Notes: generated by a model from the letters alone, not told the origin. Shown: positions 12,013 through 18,758, counted from the stretch's first letter. The stretch is 19,313 nt of DNA from Candidatus Moraniibacteriota bacterium (GCA_026396205.1 JAPLXF010000057.1:1-19313); one strand, 5' to 3'. Made by a program: numbers and translations.

Positions 12013-13452
12013 ATGGCTAAATCAAAAATATTTTTATTTTTGTCTTTGAGTTTCATTTTGGGAATTTTTTGGAGATCTTTTTTTGGTATGAATTATATTT
12101 TTCAATTTTCGCTTTTGATATTGGTGATAATAAATATTTCGGTTTTTTGGGGAAATAAAAAAGCGCGGCTGGCGGGGTTTTGCGTTTTGTTTTTAGCTTG
12201 CGGAATTTGGCTCACCGATAAAAAAATGGAAAAGCTTAATTATTTGGATTTAGCCGGACAAAATTTTTCTGGAACCGCTTTGGTTATCAAAGAGCCGGTG
12301 CCGAAAGATGGCTATCAGCAGGTGATTGTCAAAAGCGGCCAAGGCGATAAATTTTTGTTGAATACGGCTTCTTTTCCGGAATATAAATATGGAGACAAAA
12401 TAAAGTTGGCATGCAATTTAGAAATACCCCAAAAACAAGAGGACTTTGACTACCGGATGTATCTGGCCAAAGACGGAATTTATTATCTTTGCAAAAGTCC
12501 GAAAATTTTAATCTTATCCAGAAATCAAGGTAGTTTATTTTACGCTTCGGTTTTGAAAATAAAAAATAAACTGCTGGATAATATTAATCAATTGATGCCA
12601 GCGCCCGAATCAGGTTTGCTAGTTGGATTATTAATTGGCGGCAGTGCGCAGTTGCCCAAAGAACTCCAAAATAATTTTTCTAAAACCGGGCTCACGCATA
12701 TCGTGGCCGTATCAGGCTATAACGTCACCATCATTGCCGAATATCTTTTGCTGTTTGGAATTTTTATGGGGCTGTGGAGAAAACAAGCGCTGTGGTTCGC
12801 GCTCATCGGCATCTTTTTATTTGTCGTGATGACCGGTATGCCGAGTTCCGCCGTGCGGGCGGGGATTATGGGCTCGCTTTTAATTTGGGCGATGAAAAAC
12901 GGGCGGCTGGCCAATTCAACTAACGCAATTGTTTTCGCGGCGGCCGTTATGCTTTTGCTGAATCCATTACTTCTGCGATATGACGTCGGTTTTCAGCTTT
13001 CCTTTTTGGCCACGCTCGGCATTGTTTATTTTTCTCCCTTTCTGGAAATTCAGATGATAAAAAAACATAAAACTTTTGGATTATGGGAAGTCATAATTTT
13101 AAGCCTCTCGGCGCAGATTTTTGTGGTTCCGATTTTGATTTACAATTTCCACCAACTATCCCTGCTTTCTCTTTTAGCCAACGCTTTGGTCTTGCCCATA
13201 ATTCCCATCACGATGCTTTTGGGATTTTTGGCGGTGGCGGCCGAATTTATTTTCCACCCGCTGGCCATCCTTTTTTCCTGGATCGCTTTTCTGCCGCTTA
13301 AATATGAAGTGGAAATTATCAACTTTCTCGGCAGCCTCAAATATTCCGCCGTGGCGATAAATAATTTTTCGTGGATTTGGGTCGCGCTTTGGTATTTGTT
13401 GCTGTTTTTAGCTGTTTTTCTTTTAAAAAAGCGAAAAAAACGGACAATTTGA
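12013..13452 (+). CDS. comEC: ComEC/Rec2-type DNA uptake channel protein, membrane part only
   Basis: A 479-residue polytopic membrane protein. Two N-terminal helices precede a soluble OB-fold-like DUF4131 region (about 75-170). The Competence domain starts near residue 200 with GLLVGLLIGGSAQLPKEL, then FSKTGLTHIVAVSGYNVTII. The family consensus here is GLTHLLAISGxH; the second His is replaced by Asn. A tail of hydrophobic helices follows, ending in basic KKRKKRTI. ComEC is the inner-membrane channel that imports single-stranded DNA in natural transformation. The metallo-beta-lactamase domain that most ComEC proteins carry at the C-terminus is absent. It is encoded as a separate gene at 15354, after 1.9 kb of unrelated DNA. 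Confidence 0.9.
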   Translation: MAKSKIFLFLSLSFILGIFWRSFFGMNYIFQFSLLILVIINISVFWGNKKARLAGFCVLFLACGIWLTDKKMEKLNYLDLAGQNFSGTALVIKEPVPKDGYQQVIVKSGQGDKFLLNTASFPEYKYGDKIKLACNLEIPQKQEDFDYRMYLAKDGIYYLCKSPKILILSRNQGSLFYASVLKIKNKLLDNINQLMPAPESGLLVGLLIGGSAQLPKELQNNFSKTGLTHIVAVSGYNVTIIAEYLLLFGIFMGLWRKQALWFALIGIFLFVVMTGMPSSAVRAGIMGSLLIWAMKNGRLANSTNAIVFAAAVMLLLNPLLLRYDVGFQLSFLATLGIVYFSPFLEIQMIKKHKTFGLWEVIILSLSAQIFVVPILIYNFHQLSLLSLLANALVLPIIPITMLLGFLAVAAEFIFHPLAILFSWIAFLPLKYEVEIINFLGSLKYSAVAINNFSWIWVALWYLLLFLAVFLLKKRKKRTI

Positions 13453-13479
13453 CAAAAAGCTACGGGGGGGGGGTATTAT
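13449..13479 (+). promoter_or_regulatory. Promoter with a ten-G tract in its spacer
   Basis: A perfect TTGACA (13449-13454) and TATTAT (13474-13479) are separated by 19 bases, ten of which are an unbroken G run (13464-13473). Loss of two G would restore the ideal 17-base spacing. Homopolymer slippage here would change promoter strength. The ATG of the 347-residue gene is 31 bases downstream. The -35 overlaps the comEC stop codon. Confidence 0.65.
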
Positions 13480-13510
13480 TAAGATACATCAAAAGATAAT
13501 CTTAAAAAAT

Positions 13511-14554
13511 ATGTCTATTGAAAAACCAAAAATGCCATCTCTAAAAAAGATGGCAGAAATTCAAAAAGAACGAACAAAATCGGACGCGAAACTTCTTGAT
13601 GGTGGAGCGGAATATAAATTTGATAAAAATGGAAGTCCTGTTCTAAAGCTGACAAAAGATCAAATAGAATTTGAAAAATCGGACAAGGAGGAGAAAGATA
13701 AAATTAAGCAAGAAGAAAATAAAAAAAATGAATTGGATGATATGTCGCCAGAGGAATTTTTTGGAGAAAGCCGAGACTTTGCAAGAAAATTTGAAGTAAT
13801 ACCGATAGAAAAAGAGGGTAAAAAAATAGCCATATTAAAATATACAGAACTTGGAGATTTTGATCGATCTGTGCCTTTGGGATTTCCAGTATCAATAGAA
13901 AGTAAAGAGGAGCGCGAAAAGCATGGATACAGCCCTGGAAATTTTGATTTAAATTTTGTTGTAGGATGGCGTGAACGCAGAGATGATGAATATTATAGAG
14001 ATAAATATTCCTATAAACATCAAGATCCGGATGTGGCAATAATAAAGACATTTAAAATTTTAGGATGCTCAAGAAATAATGCAATAGAAGGTATAAAAAG
14101 CCCAGTTCCAAGTTGGACAGAAAGTAAAGAATGCAAAGATTTAGATAAGAATAAAAAAATAACAACAGAGGAATATCGAAGAAAGAAGAAAGAGTGGAAA
14201 GATTCACCTAGCGGTAAAAAATATTTTGAATGGGTTGCCCAAAAGGAAAAAGATCTAAATCAAGCGATACAGAATGCCTGTAAAAAAAATGGAATCAGAA
14301 TTTTGGCATTAAATGGTGCAGATGCGTGGGAGAGGAATTTCGGCGCGATAGAAGGTGTTAAACTGGTGGAGCCGGCAATTAAACGAAAAAAACAAAAGCC
14401 TGATTTAGAAATTAAATTAAAAGAAGCAAAAGATATAAGGGATATATTTAAAGCGTTAGATTTTAAAAGAAGAGGAGGAGGAAGGCCTGTTTATATTGCT
14501 GATAATCACGAAAGCTCTAAATTTGACACCGATAATCCGACGGTAGGTTTGTAA
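13511..14554 (+). CDS. Unknown soluble, charged protein (347 residues)
   Basis: I do not recognise the family. There is no signal peptide or membrane helix. The N-terminal 80 residues are Lys/Glu-rich and look disordered or coiled. A probable globular region follows from about 85 to 180 (FEVIPIEKEGKKIAILKY, then LGFPVSIESK and FDLNFVVGWRERRDD). Residues 225-300 are helical, ending with GIRILALNGADAWERNF. The C-terminus contains a RRGGGRP patch and the late polar NHESSKFDTDN. Codon use is AT-rich (many ATA and AGA), unlike the neighbouring comEC gene, which suggests acquired DNA. It stands alone between the G-tract promoter and its own terminator. Phase-variable expression is the main clue to its role. 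I assign no function. Confidence 0.75.
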   Translation: MSIEKPKMPSLKKMAEIQKERTKSDAKLLDGGAEYKFDKNGSPVLKLTKDQIEFEKSDKEEKDKIKQEENKKNELDDMSPEEFFGESRDFARKFEVIPIEKEGKKIAILKYTELGDFDRSVPLGFPVSIESKEEREKHGYSPGNFDLNFVVGWRERRDDEYYRDKYSYKHQDPDVAIIKTFKILGCSRNNAIEGIKSPVPSWTESKECKDLDKNKKITTEEYRRKKKEWKDSPSGKKYFEWVAQKEKDLNQAIQNACKKNGIRILALNGADAWERNFGAIEGVKLVEPAIKRKKQKPDLEIKLKEAKDIRDIFKALDFKRRGGGRPVYIADNHESSKFDTDNPTVGL

Positions 14555-14560
14555 TATTTT

Positions 14561-14596
14561 AAAAGCGCTGGGCAAGAAATCCGGCGCTTTTTTCTT
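14561..14596 (+). terminator. Intrinsic terminator
   Basis: AAAAGCGCTGG (14561-14571) pairs with CCGGCGCTTTT (14581-14591), one T-G pair, around a 9-base loop, followed by T residues. Confidence 0.85.
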
Positions 14597-14646
14597 TTTC
14601 CTCCAAAATAGTATGATTAAAAAATGAAATGTCACCCAATCAAAAA

Positions 14647-14685
14647 ACTATGATTTCTTGCATATGCAATAAATCATAGTATAAT
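14647..14685 (+). promoter_or_regulatory. 34-bp palindrome containing the promoter of the PaaX/Cas2-like gene
   Basis: The arms ACTATGATTT (14647-14656) and AAATCATAGT (14671-14680) are perfectly complementary around the symmetric core TTGCATATGCAA (14658-14669); 16 of 17 pairs match. The core supplies the -35 TTGCAT (14658-14663). The last T of the palindrome begins the -10 TATAAT (14680-14685), a 16-base spacer. The ATG at 14692 is 6 bases later. A protein bound to the palindrome must cover this promoter. A near copy lies at 15279-15312. Confidence 0.75.
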
Positions 14686-14691
14686 GTAATT

Positions 14692-15261
14692 ATGAACAAT
14701 AAAAAAGAAATAACCAAAAACATTTTAACTGGAATTTTAATTGCTGGTGGAATTGCCATTGCGGCTACTGATCCAAAATTCGGGCATAAGATTCTGCCAA
14801 AGCTGGCAAGGTATGCCAAATACAAACTAAAGAATAAAAAAGATAAGAAAAAAATTTACGACACTTTCTATAATTTAAAAAAAGAGGACTTAATTCAATT
14901 TGAAAACAGGTATGGACAGCTTTATATTTCTCTGACGCCGGAAGGCAAGAAGAAGGCGGGAAAATATCAAATTGACGATTTAGAGATAAAAAAGCCGAAA
15001 AGGTGGGACGGCAAATGGCGGATATTAATATTTGATATAGAAAACAAAAAGAACATCAAGAGGGAAGCATTGCGTGGTAAAATAAAAGAACTAGGACTGT
15101 TCCAGCTTCAAAAAAGTGTTTGGGTACATCCGTATAGTTTTTATAATGAAGTGAGTCTGCTAAGGCAATTTTTTGGCTTAAGCAAAGATGAAATGAAAAT
15201 GATAATTGCTTCGGAAATAGAGGATGATTATCTTGTAAAATTACATTTCCATTTAAATTAA
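14692..15261 (+). CDS. PaaX-like protein: winged helix plus Cas2-like domain
   Basis: A 189-residue protein in three parts. One hydrophobic segment (about 10-25) could be a membrane anchor. A winged-helix-like region (about 52-93) contains IYDTFYNLKKEDLI and YISLTPEGKKKAG. A Cas2-like ferredoxin fold (about 107-189) begins with WDGKWRILIFDI, where Asp115 is at the position of the Cas2 catalytic Asp, and continues with LQKSVWVHP. The W-D-G-K-W entry and winged helix are typical of the PaaX repressor family rather than CRISPR Cas2; such genes are often labelled Cas2 in CPR genomes. No CRISPR array or other cas gene is present. The gene is flanked by two copies of a 34-bp palindrome, the first across its own promoter, which suggests autoregulation. 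Confidence 0.8.
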   Translation: MNNKKEITKNILTGILIAGGIAIAATDPKFGHKILPKLARYAKYKLKNKKDKKKIYDTFYNLKKEDLIQFENRYGQLYISLTPEGKKKAGKYQIDDLEIKKPKRWDGKWRILIFDIENKKNIKREALRGKIKELGLFQLQKSVWVHPYSFYNEVSLLRQFFGLSKDEMKMIIASEIEDDYLVKLHFHLN

Positions 15262-15278
15262 GAGTATATTACAAAAAA

Positions 15279-15317
15279 ACTATGAAATCTTGCATATGCA
15301 AGAAATCATAGTATTTT
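15279..15317 (+). promoter_or_regulatory. Second copy of the 34-bp palindrome, with candidate promoter of the comEC MBL gene
   Basis: At 15279-15312, ACTATGAAATC and GAAATCATAGT flank the same core TTGCATATGCAA (15290-15301); 15 of 17 pairs match. The core again provides TTGCAT (15290-15295), and TATTTT (15312-15317) lies 16 bases further, the same geometry as copy 1. The ATG of the metallo-beta-lactamase gene is at 15354. A regulator of copy 1 should also act here. Confidence 0.65.
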
Positions 15318-15353
15318 TGAATAAGTAAAATAAAAATGTGAGTAATATAAATA

Positions 15354-16196
15354 ATGAGGTATAGAAAAATTATTTATTTGGGCGTAATTATATTACTAAT
15401 TATTGTCTGCATTTTAAATGCGGTAAATTTTATTTCCAGCCGGAAATCTTTGTCCGTGAATTTTCTGGATGTCGGGCAGGGGGATGCGATTTTGATATCA
15501 CAGGGCGACAGGCAGATTCTGATTGACGGTGGGCCGAGCGGAACAAAACTCATGGAAAAATTGGGGAAATATATTCCCTTCTGGGATAGGAAAATAGAAA
15601 TCATTATTGAAACCCATCCCGATCAGGATCATATTGCGGGATTGGTTGACGCGCTCCAAAATTACCAAATCGGCGAAGTTATCCAAAGCCGGGCGGAAAA
15701 TGACACGGAAGTCTATAAAAAACTGAAAGATATAATCGCCGCCAAAAATATTCCGGCATTGAATGCCGAAGCAGGGATGGAAATAAAACTGGCGGACAAT
15801 ATTCCGCTCAAAATAATTTCCGCCGAAACCGGCACGCCTAAAGATACTAATCCGGCCAGCGTGGTAGCTAAATTAACTTACGGCCAGAATTCTTTTTTAT
15901 TTACCGGCGATTTGCCGAGCGAAAATGAAAAGAATTTAGCGGATATACAAGCGGATATTTTGAAAGTTTCCCATCATGGTTCCAAATATGCCACCAGCAC
16001 TGAATTTTTAAATGCTGTGAAACCCAAAGATGCCGTGATTTCCGTCGGCAAAAACAATAAATACGGCCATCCAGCGCCGGAAATTTTGGAACGATTAAGC
16101 CAGGCTAAAATAAATATCTGGCGAACGGACGAGATGGGGGATATTGAATATAAATGCCAAAATCCGGAAATAGATTGTATTCTGATTGCGGATTAA
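15354..16196 (+). CDS. ComEC-type metallo-beta-lactamase-fold hydrolase
   Basis: A 280-residue protein with one N-terminal membrane segment (about 6-25) that would place the domain outside the membrane. It carries the ComEC metallo-beta-lactamase signature NFLDVGQGDAILI (36-48), metal site HPDQDH at 88-93 (H88, D90, D92, H93), a TGDL segment, SHHGS, and GHPAPEIL near the end. In most bacteria this is the C-terminal domain of ComEC, proposed to degrade the non-transported DNA strand. Here it is a separate, membrane-tethered protein, so the channel and hydrolase halves would need to associate. The first position of the usual HxHxDH motif is kept but the second His is Asp, as in many ComEC proteins. 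Its likely promoter overlaps the second palindrome. Confidence 0.88.
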   Translation: MRYRKIIYLGVIILLIIVCILNAVNFISSRKSLSVNFLDVGQGDAILISQGDRQILIDGGPSGTKLMEKLGKYIPFWDRKIEIIIETHPDQDHIAGLVDALQNYQIGEVIQSRAENDTEVYKKLKDIIAAKNIPALNAEAGMEIKLADNIPLKIISAETGTPKDTNPASVVAKLTYGQNSFLFTGDLPSENEKNLADIQADILKVSHHGSKYATSTEFLNAVKPKDAVISVGKNNKYGHPAPEILERLSQAKINIWRTDEMGDIEYKCQNPEIDCILIAD

Positions 16197-16244
16197 ATTT
16201 TTTTGTGATAGATTTAATTTCAGTAATTGATAAATTTTAATTTT

Positions 16245-16853
16245 ATGTCTAACCATCCAAGCAAAGAAAGAACATTGGTAATTATTAAACCGGACGGCGT
16301 CCAGCGGACATTGATCGGGGAAATTATCAAGCGCTATGAAAAAATAGGACTTAAAATGATAGCTTTAAAAATGCTGGTTCCGACTATTGAGCATATTGAA
16401 AAGCATTACACGCTGGATCCGGAATGGAGAAGAATTACCGGAGAAAAAACCATCAAAGGCTATCAAAGCAAGGGTTTGACCCCGCCCTCTATGGATCCGC
16501 TGGAAATTACGGCCAAAATTTTGGAAAATTTAAAAAAGTATATGACCTCTGGTCCGGTTATTGCCATGGTTTGGCAGGGAGCACACGCAGTGGAAATTGT
16601 GCGGAAAATTACCGGCGGAACAGAACCTTTAACTTCTGATACCGGAACTATCCGCGGAGATTTTGTTTTGGATTCTTATCAAATGAGCGATGGAGACAAT
16701 CGGGCAGTCAGGAACCTAATCCATGCTTCCGGTTCGGTCAAGGAAGCGGAAATGGAAATTAATCATTGGTTTAAACCGGAAGAAGTTTTAAATTACCGCT
16801 TGGTCCAAGAGCAAATACTTTACGATGTGAATCTGGACGGGATATTAGAATAA
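16245..16853 (+). CDS. ndk: Nucleoside diphosphate kinase, enlarged form
   Basis: A 202-residue kinase that transfers phosphate among nucleoside di- and triphosphates; it would use the products of the NrdD pathway. TLVIIKPDGVQR (10-21) carries K15, and the phospho-accepting His is H160 in NLIHASGS. Ordinary NDKs have 140-150 residues. The extra 50 or so lie mainly between residues 55 and 105, where GEKTIKGYQSKG and a helical segment replace the usual short stretch. Enlarged NDKs are known in some archaea and CPR bacteria. The ATG at 16245 is preferred to an in-frame TTG at 16227 because family similarity starts at MSNHPSKERTLV. A repeat element and a terminator follow. Confidence 0.92.
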   Translation: MSNHPSKERTLVIIKPDGVQRTLIGEIIKRYEKIGLKMIALKMLVPTIEHIEKHYTLDPEWRRITGEKTIKGYQSKGLTPPSMDPLEITAKILENLKKYMTSGPVIAMVWQGAHAVEIVRKITGGTEPLTSDTGTIRGDFVLDSYQMSDGDNRAVRNLIHASGSVKEAEMEINHWFKPEEVLNYRLVQEQILYDVNLDGILE

Positions 16854-16865
16854 ATTTGTAATTTG

Positions 16866-16932
16866 ACCCCGCACCAAAATTGTTTTTATAAATATTACTA
16901 GTTGTATTTTGACAAATTTTTGGTGCAGGGGT
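16866..16932. repeat. 67-bp inverted-repeat element
   Basis: ACCCCGCACCAAAA (16866-16879) and TTTTGGTGCAGGGGT (16918-16932) are complementary apart from one extra base, around about 38 AT-rich bases. The CCCGCACCAAA terminus is shared with the element at 7509-7623. Confidence 0.6.
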
Positions 16933-16940
16933 AAACTTTT

Positions 16941-16972
16941 AAAACCAGCTTGATAGGCTGGTTTTAGATTTC
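16941..16972 (+). terminator. Intrinsic terminator after ndk
   Basis: AAAACCAGC (16941-16949) pairs perfectly with GCTGGTTTT (16957-16965) around a 7-base loop. Confidence 0.75.
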
Positions 16973-17013
16973 TTTAATAATTGAATATTTTTTTAAACGA
17001 AGAGGAGACGTAT

Positions 17014-17751
17014 ATGTTAAAAAGAAAGATTGTATTAAAAGACAGGATAGTTTTTGCCCTGGATGTTCCTTATTTAGAAGCCAAAAGGATTATTCCAGTT
17101 TTTGGCCCGAAAGTGGGTTGGATTAAAATCAATTCTATTTTTGTTGGCGAAGGGCCAGTCATTATTGAAGAAATAACAAATGCCGGCGCCAAAAATTTTG
17201 TAGATCTAAAATGGTTTGATAATCCTAAAACTTTAAAAAGATATGTCAGGGAATTGTTGGAACTAAGTAGCTTATTCAATGCGGCAATTTTTACCATCCA
17301 TGCCTTAGGTGGAAAGAAAATGATGGAAGAGACAGTAAAAACTGTCAACTTATTATTTTCTTCGGAAAGGCGCCCATGGGTCATCGCAGCTACCATTCTA
17401 ACTAGCATGCGGCAGAAAGAATACGAAGAAATCGGATTTAATGGAAAAATTTCAGATGAAGTTTTGCTACTTGCAGAATTGGCGAAAAAAGCTGGTTGCG
17501 ACGGAGTTGTTGCTTCACCATTTGAAGCCTCACTTTTAAAAAAGGAACTAGATGAAGATTTTCTAGTGGTTACTCCCGGGATAAGATTTAAAGGGGAAAA
17601 TTCCGGATATCAAGTTCGCTCGACTACTCCAAGGGAAGCCATTGAAAATGGAGCTGATGTCATAGTTATGGGAGAATCTCTCATTAAAGGCGGATTAGAA
17701 GCATTAGAAAAAGCCTATACTGAAATCAGAGAGGGCTTGAAAAATCGTTAA
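17014..17751 (+). CDS. pyrF: Orotidine 5'-phosphate decarboxylase
   Basis: A 245-residue TIM-barrel enzyme that decarboxylates OMP to UMP, the last step of pyrimidine synthesis. FALDVPYLEAK (14-24) gives the first Asp, D17; WIKIN carries K38. The catalytic cluster D64, K66 and D69 is in VDLKWFDNP, matching the FLDLKxHDIP consensus. The phosphate-binding end is VTPGIRFKG and later DVIVMGESLIKGG. The ATG at 17014 is chosen over an in-frame TTG at 16981 because AGAGGAG (17001-17007) lies 6 bases upstream and the family start fits. Related barrels (KGPDC, HPS) share the fold, but the DxKxxD cluster and TPGIR favour PyrF. No other pyr genes are adjacent. Confidence 0.88.
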   Translation: MLKRKIVLKDRIVFALDVPYLEAKRIIPVFGPKVGWIKINSIFVGEGPVIIEEITNAGAKNFVDLKWFDNPKTLKRYVRELLELSSLFNAAIFTIHALGGKKMMEETVKTVNLLFSSERRPWVIAATILTSMRQKEYEEIGFNGKISDEVLLLAELAKKAGCDGVVASPFEASLLKKELDEDFLVVTPGIRFKGENSGYQVRSTTPREAIENGADVIVMGESLIKGGLEALEKAYTEIREGLKNR

Positions 17752-17766
17752 TTAATTATTAGAATG

Positions 17767-17802
17767 CCAGCCATTGTAAATTTTTCTGTGGCTGGTTTTT
17801 TT
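17767..17802 (+). terminator. Intrinsic terminator after pyrF
   Basis: CCAGCCA (17767-17773) pairs perfectly with TGGCTGG (17789-17795) around a 15-base loop, followed by seven T. Confidence 0.75.
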
Positions 17803-17803
17803 C

Positions 17804-17832
17804 TTGCCCAAAAATCCATTTGGCGCTAATTT
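17804..17832 (+). promoter_or_regulatory. Weak candidate promoter for tsaC, leaderless
   Basis: TTGCCC (17804-17809), a 17-base spacer and TAATTT (17827-17832) end 6 bases before the ATG at 17839. The -10 is poor (3 of 6), but the layout repeats that at 1353-1388: terminator, then TTGCCC, then a start 6 bases after the -10. Confidence 0.3.
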
Positions 17833-17838
17833 ACTATT

Positions 17839-18405
17839 ATGAAGATAACGGATAAAAAAATAATCAGCCTGATAAGAAGCGGGGGAATCGGCGTTTTGCC
17901 GACGGATACTATCTATGGTTTAGTAGGGCTAGTCATGTCCAAAAGGGCAGTGGAGGGAATCTATAATGTTCGCAGGAGAAATCCAAAAAAGCCCTGTGTC
18001 ATTTTAATTTCCCAACTTTCTGATTTAAAAAAATTTGGAATAATTTTGAAAAAAGAAGATCAGAAAATTCTGGAAAAAATCTGGCCGGGAAAGGCGAGTG
18101 TCATACTCCCCTGCTCCGGACAAAAATTTTTTTATCTCCACCGCGGAACTAAATCTTTGGCTTTTCGGATTCCTAAGAAGCCAGCGCTCATCAGAATTTT
18201 GCGAAAAACCGGTCCCCTGTTGGCGCCCAGCGCCAATCCGGAAAAATTTCCACCGGCCAAAAATTTAGCCGAAGCCCGGAAGTATTTTGGTAATAAAATC
18301 GATTTTTATATCAACGGTGGAAAAATGAAATCAAAACCTTCAACTTTGATAAAAATAAAAAACGGAGCCATTAAAGTGCTCCGTCCGGGCGCGGTTAAAT
18401 TATAA
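17839..18405 (+). CDS. tsaC: L-threonylcarbamoyladenylate synthase (TsaC/YrdC)
   Basis: A 188-residue single YrdC domain without the C-terminal Sua5 extension, hence TsaC rather than Sua5. The ATP-binding PTDTIYGL is at residues 21-28. The RRRNPKKPCVIL segment replaces the usual KxRxxxxP, and LLAPSAN near residues 130-136 is the conserved SAN site. The enzyme makes threonylcarbamoyl-AMP for t6A37 on ANN-decoding tRNAs, an essential step. Partners TsaB, TsaD and TsaE are not in the window. The gene converges on rpmB with only 4 bases between the two stop codons, so each must end transcription within or beyond the other gene. Confidence 0.93.
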   Translation: MKITDKKIISLIRSGGIGVLPTDTIYGLVGLVMSKRAVEGIYNVRRRNPKKPCVILISQLSDLKKFGIILKKEDQKILEKIWPGKASVILPCSGQKFFYLHRGTKSLAFRIPKKPALIRILRKTGPLLAPSANPEKFPPAKNLAEARKYFGNKIDFYINGGKMKSKPSTLIKIKNGAIKVLRPGAVKL

Positions 18406-18409
18406 TACC

Positions 18410-18586
18410 CTACCTTTTTACTTTAGCGGTTTTGCTGATGCATTTGGTGCAGGATTTAACGCGCTTGCCTCCGATTTTTTTAGTCTGGAGATTGATGCTG
18501 AATTTTCGCAGCGTGGCGATATTGGAGTGGCTTCTTTTGTTGCCCGACTTGGCACCGCGTCCGCAAACTGAACATACCTTACTCAT
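18410..18586 (-). CDS. rpmB: 50S ribosomal protein bL28, zinc form
   Basis: On the minus strand, ATG (18586-18584) opens a 58-codon frame that begins MSKVCSVCGRGAKSGNK and stops at TAG (18412-18410). The family pattern is kept: G-x-x-S-G-N-x-x-S-H, then TLRKFSINLQ, then KRVKSCTKC. C5, C8, C46 and C49 form a zinc ribbon, so this is the Cys-plus form of bL28. It is the only minus-strand gene supported in the window. It is short, at about the lower end for bL28. It converges with tsaC. Confidence 0.93.
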   Translation of the reverse strand: MSKVCSVCGRGAKSGNKRSHSNIATLRKFSINLQTKKIGGKRVKSCTKCISKTAKVKR

Positions 18587-18683
18587 ACACGAATTACAAT
18601 ACGAATTACATCCTAATTAGATTCGAATTTAATTCGGAATTAATTTGGATAAAAATTCGGATAATTGATTAATAACGGAATTT

Positions 18684-18712
18684 AGTGTATCATGAAGTTG
18701 CTATTCTAGCAA
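18684..18712 (-). promoter_or_regulatory. Candidate promoter of rpmB
   Basis: Read on the minus strand: TTGCTA (18712-18707), a 17-base spacer, TACACT (18689-18684). Each matches consensus at 4 of 6. It would give rpmB a leader of about 90 bases made of AT-rich DNA with GAATT repeats (18589-18660). The same bases hold a TTGCTA/TAGCAA hairpin (18698-18712). The rest of 18587-18758 shows nothing else that I can support. Confidence 0.3.
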
Positions 18713-18758
18713 TAGCTGAAAATAAACAAAAATAAATTCTGATTAACTAAACTCATAT

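Noticed and set aside
12635..13301. Small open frames in alternative frames of the comEC gene
   Set aside because: They overlap a clear ComEC coding sequence and show no independent family features.
14647..15312. The two palindromes beside a Cas2-like gene as a minimal CRISPR array
   Set aside because: Only two copies exist, they are 600 bases apart with a gene between, they are fully palindromic, and no spacer series, Cas1 or other cas gene is present. The protein has the PaaX-type entry and winged helix rather than a stand-alone Cas2.
18587..18670. GAATT-rich stretch as a tandem repeat array
   Set aside because: Only one 10-base unit (ACGAATTACA) is repeated exactly, twice; the rest is loosely similar AT-rich sequence.
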